Shown piece after piece: positions 6,391-13,512 of a stretch of DNA of 18,493 nucleotides. Every line of letters starts with the position of its first letter. The stretch's first letter is position 1. The stretch is from an uncultured Oscillospiraceae bacterium. GTDB lineage: Bacteria; Bacillota; Clostridia; Oscillospirales; Acutalibacteraceae. Under the pieces are notes generated by a model. That model made no database searches. It was not told where the DNA came from and saw only the letters and a program-made list of their open reading frames with translations. The stretch is taken from contig CAJUPK010000034.1 of NCBI GenBank assembly GCA_910588415.1, forward strand, positions 1 through 18,493, given 5' to 3'. Both the position numbers and the translations under genes were made by a program.

Positions 6391-6744
6391 ATGGCCTCAA
6401 AAACCGGAAAAGCGGGAGAAGAATATGTTGCTCGCTGGCTAGAGAATCAGGGATTTTGTATATCGGCACGAAACTTTCATTCGCGTTATGGGGAAATCGA
6501 CATTATTGCGGAGGACTCACAATATATTTTATTTGTAGAGGTCAAAACGCGAGAAATGGGGGCCATGGTTTCTCCCCTAGAGGCGATTACCATTCAAAAG
6601 CAGAAAAGAATTCTGCTGACAGCACAGCTGTATTTAGAGGAAAGGCCTGTTGCCTTACAGCCCCGGTTTGATGTGGCCGCTGTAACCACTCTGCATGGTA
6701 AGTTTCTTGGTCAACAGTATTATCCCCATGCTTTTGGATGGTGA
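6391..6744 (+). CDS. yraN: UPF0102 / YraN family protein
   Basis: A 117-residue protein of the YraN family, which has a restriction-endonuclease-like fold and is probably a nuclease or nucleic-acid-binding protein; no firm function is known. Visible marks are KAGEEYVARWLENQGF at the N-terminus and GEIDIIAED then FVEVKTR, which carry the Asp, Glu and Lys of a PD-(D/E)xK-type site. ATG 6391 is chosen because GGGAGGG (6378-6384) lies 6 bases upstream; ATG 6376 precedes this site. It follows rnhB in the usual order. Confidence 0.9.
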   Translation: MASKTGKAGEEYVARWLENQGFCISARNFHSRYGEIDIIAEDSQYILFVEVKTREMGAMVSPLEAITIQKQKRILLTAQLYLEERPVALQPRFDVAAVTTLHGKFLGQQYYPHAFGW

Positions 6745-6755
6745 GAGGAGATTTT

Positions 6756-7694
6756 ATGCGATATTTTGATTTGCACTGTGATACAATAACGGAATGTTTT
6801 GAACACAATCTGAGTCTGAAGAGCAATAACCTGCACATAGACAGGGAGCACATGGATCTATTTGAGAACTATGTTCAGTGTTACGCTGTTTGGCTCCCCG
6901 ACCATTTACAGGGAGATGCAGCGTTCCAATATTTTTGCTCGGTAGCCGATCGGTTTTCTCGGGAAATATCCGCCAACTCTGTCTCTATCTCTCTGTGTGC
7001 CAGACCGGGAGATTTGGATAAGGCGGAGAACTCTGGTAAACACGGTGCTGTCCTTGCCGTAGAGAATGCCTCTGCCTTAGGAGGCCGTTTGGAGAATATC
7101 GCGGAGTTCAAGCGTCGTGGCGTGAAGCTTTGCACCTTAACGTGGAATGGCGAGAATGAGCTGGGACGTGGGGTTCGGGCCTCGGGGAAGGTCGGGCTGA
7201 CAGAGTTTGGCCGCAAAGTAGTGACCGAGCTTGAGCGGTGTGGCATAATCACCGATCTTTCTCATTCCAGCCCAGAATTATTTGCGGATGTAATGGACAT
7301 TGCTTGTCGGCCAGTCATTGCCACGCATTCAAACGCAAAATCTCTTTGTGGGCATCCAAGGAATCTAAGCGATGAGCAGTTTTTGGCTGTCAAAAATTCT
7401 GGCGGCTTGGTAGGCTTGAATTTTGTCACATTCTTTTTGTGTGATGATCCATCAAAAGCAGGTCCAGAGGATATACTCCGTCATGTAGAGCATTTTTTGG
7501 CTTTGGGGGGAGAGGATGTAATAGCTTTTGGCGCCGATTGGGATGGCAGTGCGCCAGAGCATTTTCCCTTAGGTGGATTACGGGACATTCCAGCGCTTTA
7601 CGAGCTTTTTTTGCGTCACTATAAGCAATCTTTAGTAGATAAAATATTTTATAAAAATGCAGCCAATTTCTTTAGAAGAGAAAATTTGCTTTGA
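6756..7694 (+). CDS. membrane dipeptidase (peptidase M19 family)
   Basis: A 312-residue zinc dipeptidase of the renal dipeptidase family, which hydrolyses dipeptides, often with a D-residue at the C-terminal side. Predicted metal ligands are His7 and Asp9 in DLHCDT, the bridging Glu103 in LAVENAS, His170 in TDLSHSS and His191 in IATHSN, with Asp261 in GADWDG. No signal peptide is seen, so the enzyme is probably cytoplasmic, as in many Clostridia. ATG 6756 has AGGAG (6746-6750) five bases upstream; the ATG at 6738 is inside yraN and precedes this site. It is probably the last gene of this operon, because a promoter for thrC starts inside its stop codon. Confidence 0.92.
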   Translation: MRYFDLHCDTITECFEHNLSLKSNNLHIDREHMDLFENYVQCYAVWLPDHLQGDAAFQYFCSVADRFSREISANSVSISLCARPGDLDKAENSGKHGAVLAVENASALGGRLENIAEFKRRGVKLCTLTWNGENELGRGVRASGKVGLTEFGRKVVTELERCGIITDLSHSSPELFADVMDIACRPVIATHSNAKSLCGHPRNLSDEQFLAVKNSGGLVGLNFVTFFLCDDPSKAGPEDILRHVEHFLALGGEDVIAFGADWDGSAPEHFPLGGLRDIPALYELFLRHYKQSLVDKIFYKNAANFFRRENLL

Positions 7695-7719
7695 CATATC
7701 AGCCAATGTGCGGTATAGT
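7691..7719 (+). promoter_or_regulatory. promoter of thrC, overlapping the dipeptidase stop
   Basis: A perfect -35 TTGACA (7691-7696) includes the stop codon TGA (7692-7694) of the dipeptidase gene. After 17 bases comes the -10 box TATAGT (7714-7719, 5 of 6 matches). Transcription would start near 7726, giving a leader of about 28 bases before ATG 7754, too short for an attenuator. Confidence 0.8.
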
Positions 7720-7753
7720 AATGCTGTAAAAATATGCGATAGGGTGATGCCAT

Positions 7754-9259
7754 ATGAAGTATAAAAGTACAAGAAACTCTCACTTACGCCTGGAAGCTTC
7801 TCAAGTGATTGCCCAGGGGATATCTGAGGAAGGCGGACTTTTTGTACCAGAAAGACTGCCGGCTGTCGAGTTGGCGAATTTAGCTGATATGAGTTACAGC
7901 CGGTTGGCAGCGTCTATTTTTCGTCTGTTCCTTACAGATTTTACGGATGAGCAAATTGAGAGCTGTGTCAGCCATGCATATTCTCCAGACAAATTCGGCG
8001 GAGAGCCTGTTAAGTTAATTTCCTTATCGGGCGTGCAGGGTAACCGCCATCTTTTAGAGCTTTGGCATGGCCCAACCTGTGCGTTCAAGGACATGGCTTT
8101 ACAGATATTGCCCCATTTCTTGGCGGTTTCCTTGAAAAAGTCTGCGCCCGACAAGCAAGCGGTCATTTTGGTAGCTACTTCCGGTGATACAGGAAAGGCT
8201 GCTTTAGAGGGATTTCGTGATGTACCTAGCACCCATGTGATTGTGTTTTATCCACAGAATGGCGTCAGCCCCATGCAAAAACGCCAAATGGCTACACAGG
8301 AGGGTGCAAACGTATCAGTTTGTGCCATTAACGGCAATTTTGATGATGCCCAAACTGCGGTAAAAAGAATCTTTACAGACGATGGCATCAAGCAGCAGTT
8401 AGCAGAACATGGCAAAATGTTCTCCAGCGCCAATTCTATCAACTGGGGTCGGCTGCTGCCGCAAATTGTATACTATTTTTACGCCTATTTTGAGCTGTGC
8501 CGTAAAGGAAAAGTCCAGTTAGGACAGCCTGTTCATGTGGCTGTTCCCACAGGCAACTTCGGCAATATATTGGCCGCCTATTATGCCAGGAAAATGGGAC
8601 TGCCTGTCAAAAAGTTTATTTGTGCCTCCAATGCTAACCGGGTTTTGACAGATTTTATCCGTACTGGAGTATATGACCGGCACCGAGAGTTTTTTGCAAC
8701 TTCTTCACCTTCCATGGATATTTTGATATCCAGTAATTTAGAGCGTCTGCTCTATGCTCTTTCTGACGAGGACAGCGGCTGTCTAACTGATTGGATGGAG
8801 CAACTGGCCGTACAAGGGTATTATGATGTTGGGGACCGCGTGCGCACAAAAGTGCAGGAACTCTTTTTTGGAGGCTCTTGTGATGATGCAGGAACTTCCC
8901 GTACCGTGAGGGAGATTTGGGAAAAGGACAGGTACTTGGTCGATACCCATACTGCAGTGGCTTTGGATGTTTACCGGCAGTATGTAGAGGAAACGGGGGA
9001 CAATTCCACGCCGACAATCATTGCGTCTACTGCCAGCCCTTATAAGTTTGTGGAGGATGTGCTGGGAGCTTTGGAGCCTTTGGAAAAAGGGGATGAGTAC
9101 GCGTATATGGCCCGTTTGGAAGCCCTGACCCATACAGGAATGCCACTCCAGCTTAAAGCTCTTAAAGAAAAGCCTGTGCGTTTTAAAGAGGTTATCCAAA
9201 GCGGGGAGGCGCTCCGTTACGTTTTGCACACCTTAGGAATCGGCGGTGGTGAAAAGTAG
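7754..9259 (+). CDS. thrC: threonine synthase
   Basis: A 501-residue PLP enzyme that converts O-phosphohomoserine to threonine, the last step of threonine synthesis. GPTCAFKDMALQ contains the expected PLP lysine Lys112. ATSGDTGKAALEGF is the phosphate/cofactor binding loop, and TGNFGNILAAYYA is a further conserved stretch. Length and N-terminal pattern (STRN, GGLFVPE) fit the longer, E. coli/yeast-like subgroup. AGGGTG at 7741-7746 is 7 bases before ATG 7754. It has its own promoter. The next gene starts one base after its stop, so the two are probably cotranscribed despite unrelated functions. Confidence 0.96.
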   Translation: MKYKSTRNSHLRLEASQVIAQGISEEGGLFVPERLPAVELANLADMSYSRLAASIFRLFLTDFTDEQIESCVSHAYSPDKFGGEPVKLISLSGVQGNRHLLELWHGPTCAFKDMALQILPHFLAVSLKKSAPDKQAVILVATSGDTGKAALEGFRDVPSTHVIVFYPQNGVSPMQKRQMATQEGANVSVCAINGNFDDAQTAVKRIFTDDGIKQQLAEHGKMFSSANSINWGRLLPQIVYYFYAYFELCRKGKVQLGQPVHVAVPTGNFGNILAAYYARKMGLPVKKFICASNANRVLTDFIRTGVYDRHREFFATSSPSMDILISSNLERLLYALSDEDSGCLTDWMEQLAVQGYYDVGDRVRTKVQELFFGGSCDDAGTSRTVREIWEKDRYLVDTHTAVALDVYRQYVEETGDNSTPTIIASTASPYKFVEDVLGALEPLEKGDEYAYMARLEALTHTGMPLQLKALKEKPVRFKEVIQSGEALRYVLHTLGIGGGEK

Positions 9260-9260
9260 T

Positions 9261-9950
9261 ATGGCTTTGTTTGTTATCGCTGATTTGCACCTGTCTCTGG
9301 GCGCGGACAAGCCTATGGATATTTTTCATGGCTGGCAGGATTATATCCAACGACTGGAGGAGAATTGGCGGTCTCTGGTAACAGAAGAAGACACTGTGGT
9401 TATCGCGGGAGATATTTCCTGGGCCATGAAACTGGAGGATTGCCAAAAGGACTTTGCCTTTATCCACTCTCTGCCTGGCCGCAAGCTGTTGATGAAGGGC
9501 AATCATGATTACTGGTGGAGTACCAGAAACAAAATCGATAGTTTTCTTGCTGCAAATGGCTTTGATTCCATGCAGATTTTGCACAATTGCGGTTATCGGG
9601 TGGGTAACCGTGCGATATGTGGGACTCGTGGATGGCTCTATAATTCAGAAACCCAGGAAGACCAGAAGATCGTAAACCGGGAAGCGGGAAGGCTTCTTGC
9701 GTCTATGAATGAGGCGAAAGCCCTGGGAGGAAAATTGACGGCATTTCTTCACTATCCGCCTGTATATGGAGGCATGGAATGTCGGGAGCTGCTCGATGTT
9801 CTGGCTGAAAATCAGGTAAGTGATTGCTATTTTGGACATATTCACGGCCAATTTGCGGCCAAGAAGGCACTAACTGGGGAATACCGTGGGGTAAAAATGC
9901 ACTTGATCTCCTGTGACTATGTGGGCTTTTGTCCCGTTTTGGTGGAATAG
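9261..9950 (+). CDS. calcineurin-like metallophosphoesterase
   Basis: A 229-residue protein with the full metallophosphoesterase motif set: DLHL (Asp8, His10), GDISW (Asp51), GNHD (81-83 with Gly80), HYPP (His164) and GHIHG (His193, His195). These residues bind two metal ions. The substrate is not predictable from sequence. No signal peptide is visible, so it is probably cytoplasmic. ATG 9261 is chosen because homologues of this type begin with MALF-IADLHL. The GGTGGTG stretch in the last thrC codons probably serves as a modest ribosome binding site. GTG 9246 and 9249 are alternative starts. Confidence 0.9.
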   Translation: MALFVIADLHLSLGADKPMDIFHGWQDYIQRLEENWRSLVTEEDTVVIAGDISWAMKLEDCQKDFAFIHSLPGRKLLMKGNHDYWWSTRNKIDSFLAANGFDSMQILHNCGYRVGNRAICGTRGWLYNSETQEDQKIVNREAGRLLASMNEAKALGGKLTAFLHYPPVYGGMECRELLDVLAENQVSDCYFGHIHGQFAAKKALTGEYRGVKMHLISCDYVGFCPVLVE

Positions 9951-10010
9951 AAATTTGACATATTGGCGGTTTCACACCGGGAATTTCCTTGGAATATTTA
10001 CGAAAAAGGT

Positions 10011-10040
10011 ATAGCTTCTTTTGCTATCATGTGTTATAAT
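10011..10040 (+). promoter_or_regulatory. extended -10 promoter of the tig-clpP-clpX cluster
   Basis: The -10 box TATAAT (10035-10040) is preceded by TGT (10032-10034), an extended -10 element, which compensates for a poor -35 (best hexamer TAGCTT at 10012-10017). An inverted repeat ATAGC/GCTAT (10011-10015 with 10023-10027) covers the -35 to spacer zone and might be an operator, though it is short. The start of transcription would be near 10047, leaving a leader of about 66 bases before tig. Confidence 0.6.
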
Positions 10041-10112
10041 AAGCCGGATAGGGAAAACTGTGGCTCTGCCAGCAAATTATAAAATGAATAAAGTCTGTGA
10101 GGGAATAGTGAA

Positions 10113-11426
10113 ATGAATCTGAAATCGACAAACAGTGTAGAGACCAACCAGTACGAACTGAAACTGGAAGTTACTCCGGAAGAACTGGACCAGGCAATCA
10201 ATCAGGTTTACAAAAAAGAGAGTAAGCGGATGAATGTTCCCGGCTTTCGTAAGGGAAAAGCTCCCCGGGCATTTATTGAGAAATTTTATGGAGAAGACGT
10301 TTTCTATCAAGGCGCGGTAGACCATCTGTATAATCCTATGATGACCAGTGCGATTGACCAGTCCGGCCTGGAAGTGGTGGGGGTCAACAGCTATAATATA
10401 GAAGAGATCAGCAAAGAGGCCGGTATTGTTGCCAAACTTGTGGTAACAGTGCAGCCAGAAGTGAAAATTGCTGACTACAAGGGCATTGAGATAGCTAAGG
10501 AATCTACAGAGCCTACCCAGGATGAAGTGGATGCTGAGATCCAGCGGGTGCGTCAGCGCAATTCCCGCATGGTTACGGTGGAAGACCGGGCGGCGGAGAA
10601 TGGCGATATTGTTGTTATCGATTTTGATGGCTATACAGATGGCAAGCAGTTTGATGGCGGCAAGGCGGAAAACTTTGACCTGACACTGGGTTCCGGCCAG
10701 TTTATCCCTGGGTTTGAAGAGCAAGTGGTGGGCCATAATGTGGGCGATGAATTTGATGTCAATGTAAAGTTTCCAGAGGATTATCATGCGGAAGAGCTGA
10801 AAGGTAAGGATGCCACCTTTAAAATCAAGCTGCACGAGATCAAACATCAGGAGCTGCCGGAAGTGGACGATGAGTTTGTGAAGGATGTCAGCGAATTTGA
10901 CACGCTGGAAGAGTACCGGAAGGACTTAGAGAATACTGTCCGCAGCCGTAAAGAACGGGCCGCAGAAGCAAGCACAGAGCAGCAGTTGATTAAGGCTGTT
11001 ATTGATAAAGTGGAAGCCGAAATCCCGGACATGATGATTGAAAAAGAGACAGATGAAATAATCAACTCCTTTGATATGCAGCTGCGGGACCAGGGGATGA
11101 ATTTGGAGACTTATCTGAAGTATACCCAGGGAACTGTGGACAGCCTTCGCGAACAGTATAAAGAGCGTGCGGGACAGCAGGTCCGGGTACGGCTGGGTTT
11201 GGCGAAGATTGCGGAACAAGAGGGTTTGACCGTTACAGAAGAAGAGATCGAGGCAGAATTCCAGAAGCTGGCGGACGCCTATGGCATGCCTTTGGAGAAT
11301 GTGAAGGCCGTGGTCCGCGCCAAAGATATCTCTAAAGATGTGGCGAACCAGAAGGCCATGGACTTGATTAAGGAGCAGGCAGTTTTTGTGGACAAGCCCC
11401 AGGAGACCAGCGGCGGGCAGGATTAA
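10113..11426 (+). CDS. tig: trigger factor, ribosome-associated chaperone
   Basis: A 437-residue chaperone and peptidyl-prolyl isomerase that binds nascent chains at the ribosome exit tunnel. The N-terminal domain carries the ribosome docking signature GFRKGKAP (44-51). The FKBP-like isomerase domain runs at about 150-245, with NGDIVVIDFDGY and PGFEEQVVGHNVGDE. The C-terminal helical chaperone domain fills about 250-430 and is rich in charged residues. The tail QETSGGQD is probably disordered. The ribosome binding site GAGGGA (10099-10104) is 8 bases before the ATG. The order tig-clpP-clpX is widely conserved and links folding with degradation. Confidence 0.97.
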   Translation: MNLKSTNSVETNQYELKLEVTPEELDQAINQVYKKESKRMNVPGFRKGKAPRAFIEKFYGEDVFYQGAVDHLYNPMMTSAIDQSGLEVVGVNSYNIEEISKEAGIVAKLVVTVQPEVKIADYKGIEIAKESTEPTQDEVDAEIQRVRQRNSRMVTVEDRAAENGDIVVIDFDGYTDGKQFDGGKAENFDLTLGSGQFIPGFEEQVVGHNVGDEFDVNVKFPEDYHAEELKGKDATFKIKLHEIKHQELPEVDDEFVKDVSEFDTLEEYRKDLENTVRSRKERAAEASTEQQLIKAVIDKVEAEIPDMMIEKETDEIINSFDMQLRDQGMNLETYLKYTQGTVDSLREQYKERAGQQVRVRLGLAKIAEQEGLTVTEEEIEAEFQKLADAYGMPLENVKAVVRAKDISKDVANQKAMDLIKEQAVFVDKPQETSGGQD

Positions 11427-11522
11427 AGAATATATAGGGCTAAATTGGCTCGCAATGGAATAAATCTTATTGTTTGACTTCATAATAGAAAATGCGTCTT
11501 ACGAAAGGAGCAGTCTTTACAC

Positions 11523-12104
11523 ATGAGTCTAGTACCTTACGTAGTGGAACAAACCAATAGGGGAGAGCGTTCTTATGATATATTCTCCCGCTTATTAAAT
11601 GACCGCATCGTTATGCTGAACGAAGACGTCAACAACGCTTCTGCCGGTGTAATTGTTGCCCAGTTGCTGTATTTGGAAGGACAGGACCCGGAAAAGGATA
11701 TTGCTCTGTATATTAACAGCCCCGGCGGTGTGATTACAGATGGTATGGCAATTTACGACACGATGCAGTATATCAAGTGCGATGTATCGACCATCTGCAT
11801 TGGCATGGCTGCTAGCATGGGAGCGTTTTTGCTGGCAGCAGGTGCTAAAGGTAAGCGTTTTGCTTTGCCCAACAGTGAAATTATGATTCACCAGCCCAGC
11901 GGCGGTGCAAAGGGGCAGGCCACGGATATCAGTATTCACGCAAATCATATTCTGCGTACCAAAAAGAGGCTGAACCAGATTTTAGCAGAACGGACTGGCC
12001 AGCCTATCGAAGTAGTGGAACGGGATACAGAACGTGATAATTTCCTTACAGCGCAAGAAGCTCTAGAATACGGGCTGATCGACAAGGTGATTGATAGACG
12101 ATAA
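11523..12104 (+). CDS. clpP: ATP-dependent Clp protease proteolytic subunit
   Basis: A 193-residue serine protease that forms the two-ring ClpP chamber. The catalytic triad is visible: Ser98 in GMAASMGAFLLAAG, His123 in EIMIHQPSGG and Asp172 in RDTERDNF. NSPGGVITDG is also conserved. The short N-terminus (SLVPYVVEQ) resembles the processed form of the family, forming the axial loop. AAGGAG (11505-11510) is 12 bases before the ATG, rather long. The 96 bases between tig and clpP lack a convincing promoter or CtsR operator. It works with the ClpX encoded directly downstream. Confidence 0.97.
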   Translation: MSLVPYVVEQTNRGERSYDIFSRLLNDRIVMLNEDVNNASAGVIVAQLLYLEGQDPEKDIALYINSPGGVITDGMAIYDTMQYIKCDVSTICIGMAASMGAFLLAAGAKGKRFALPNSEIMIHQPSGGAKGQATDISIHANHILRTKKRLNQILAERTGQPIEVVERDTERDNFLTAQEALEYGLIDKVIDRR

Positions 12105-12131
12105 TTTGAACGATGGAAAGGAAGAGGACAG

Positions 12132-13442
12132 ATGCCTGTGAATAACGAAAATGATATTTCCTGTTCCTTCTGTGGCAAACCACAGCTGATGGCCGGACAG
12201 CTGATTGCCGGTTCAGGCGTGTATATTTGCGAATCCTGCGTGCGGCTGTGTATGTCTATCCTTAATGACGAGGAACGCTTGCAGCATGGCAGTAAGCCTA
12301 GCGAACGTGACGGCAGTTTGCTATTGCCAAAGCCTGTGGAGATCAAGCGCAAGCTGGATGAATATGTGATAGGTCAGGACCAGGCGAAAATGACGTTGGC
12401 TGTGGCTGTGTATAACCACTACAAGCGCATCTATTTTTCCGGAGAAGGCGATGTAGAGCTGTCAAAAAGCAATGTGCTGCTCCTTGGCCCCACTGGCGTG
12501 GGAAAGACATACTTGGCGCAGACCTTGGCAAAGCTTTTGGATGTGCCCTTTGCCATTGCCGACGCCACTACCCTGACAGAAGCAGGGTATGTCGGCGATG
12601 ACGTGGAAAACATTCTTTTGCGGCTGATTCAGGCAGCGGACTACGATATTTTCCGGGCAGAGCGCGGCATCATCTATATTGATGAGATTGATAAGATTTC
12701 CCGTAAGTCAGAAAATCAGTCCATCACCCGGGATGTCAGCGGTGAAGGTGTTCAGCAGGCTCTCCTGAAAATTTTAGAAGGCACCACGGCCAGCGTTCCG
12801 CCAAAGGGTGGACGGAAGCATCCCCAGCAGGAGGCTATCAATATCGACACTTCAAATATTCTCTTCATCTGTGGCGGAGCATTCGACGGATTGGAGAAGG
12901 TCGTACAAAAGCGTATGGCTGCTGGTTCTTTGGGCTTCGGAGCTGAAGTGCATGGTAAGAAGGAACTAGATGCGAAGAACTGGATGAAGGATGTGACACC
13001 TCACGACTTGGTGAAATATGGATTGATTCCTGAGTTGGTGGGACGTATTCCGGTCATTTCTTCTTTGGAAGCTCTGGATGAGTCAGCTTTGGTGCGGATT
13101 CTCAAGGAACCCAGAAACTCTCTGATCCGTCAATATCAAAAGCTTTTTGACCTGGACCGGGTGGATTTGGAGTTTACAGACGAGGCTTTAATCACTGTTG
13201 CCAAAAAGACGCTGGAACGGAAAACCGGAGCCCGTGGTCTTCGCTCCATTATTGAGGATATTCTGATGCCTGTTATGTATCAGGTACCCAGTGACTACAC
13301 AGTAGAAAAAGTCGTTGTCACCAAAGACATGGTGGAAAAGGCATCTGGGCCTGAGATCGTGTATAATAAAGACCGAAAGCCGATGAAAATTCGGATCACT
13401 ACGCCCAAACGTAGAGAACGCAGGGATTCCTCGGCATCATAA
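12132..13442 (+). CDS. clpX: ATP-dependent Clp protease ATP-binding subunit ClpX
   Basis: A 436-residue AAA+ unfoldase that feeds proteins to ClpP. The N-terminal zinc-binding domain has Cys11, Cys14, Cys33 and Cys36. Walker A is GPTGVGKT (119-126) and Walker B is IIYIDEID (Asp184, Glu185). The pore loop GYVG lies in AGYVGDDVENILLRL. The ClpP-docking loop reads LGF in GSLGFGAEVHG, a normal variant of IGF. Near the end, GARGLRSIIEDILMP is the sensor 2 region. A purine-rich GGAAAGGAAGAGG lies just before the ATG. The gap to clpP is 27 bases, so they are cotranscribed. Confidence 0.97.
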   Translation: MPVNNENDISCSFCGKPQLMAGQLIAGSGVYICESCVRLCMSILNDEERLQHGSKPSERDGSLLLPKPVEIKRKLDEYVIGQDQAKMTLAVAVYNHYKRIYFSGEGDVELSKSNVLLLGPTGVGKTYLAQTLAKLLDVPFAIADATTLTEAGYVGDDVENILLRLIQAADYDIFRAERGIIYIDEIDKISRKSENQSITRDVSGEGVQQALLKILEGTTASVPPKGGRKHPQQEAINIDTSNILFICGGAFDGLEKVVQKRMAAGSLGFGAEVHGKKELDAKNWMKDVTPHDLVKYGLIPELVGRIPVISSLEALDESALVRILKEPRNSLIRQYQKLFDLDRVDLEFTDEALITVAKKTLERKTGARGLRSIIEDILMPVMYQVPSDYTVEKVVVTKDMVEKASGPEIVYNKDRKPMKIRITTPKRRERRDSSAS

Positions 13443-13457
13443 CAACAAAACAGCATA

Positions 13458-13491
13458 GAAGGCTGCCTCCGCTGAACCGGTTGCAGTCTTT
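13458..13491 (+). terminator. weak hairpin between clpX and lon, possible partial terminator
   Basis: Bases 13458-13466 pair with 13483-13491 (9 bp with two G-T wobbles) around a 16-base loop. An alternative stem pairs 13475-13480 with 13494-13499. Neither is followed by a long U run. It may trim or stabilise the clpX mRNA end; no promoter for lon is evident in the 70-base gap. Confidence 0.3.
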
Positions 13492-13512
13492 CGCTGGTTT
13501 TAGGAGAACATC

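Noticed and set aside
9955..9960. TTGACA hexamer just after the metallophosphoesterase stop
   Set aside because: No -10-like hexamer lies 16-18 bases downstream; the bases there are GC-rich.
10077..10847. 256-residue minus-strand frame opposite tig
   Set aside because: It lies antisense to the unmistakable trigger factor gene and resembles no family; a shadow of codon bias.
11445..11473. TTGGCT -17- TATTGT as a clpP promoter
   Set aside because: Each box matches only 4 of 6 bases and the region is AT-rich; too weak to call.
11474..11479. TTGACT before clpP as a -35 box or a CtsR half-site
   Set aside because: No matching -10 at the right spacing and no second half-site for a CtsR operator (only one TTGACT-like element).
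10926..11483. 185-residue minus-strand frame over tig
   Set aside because: Antisense shadow with no ribosome binding site or family pattern.
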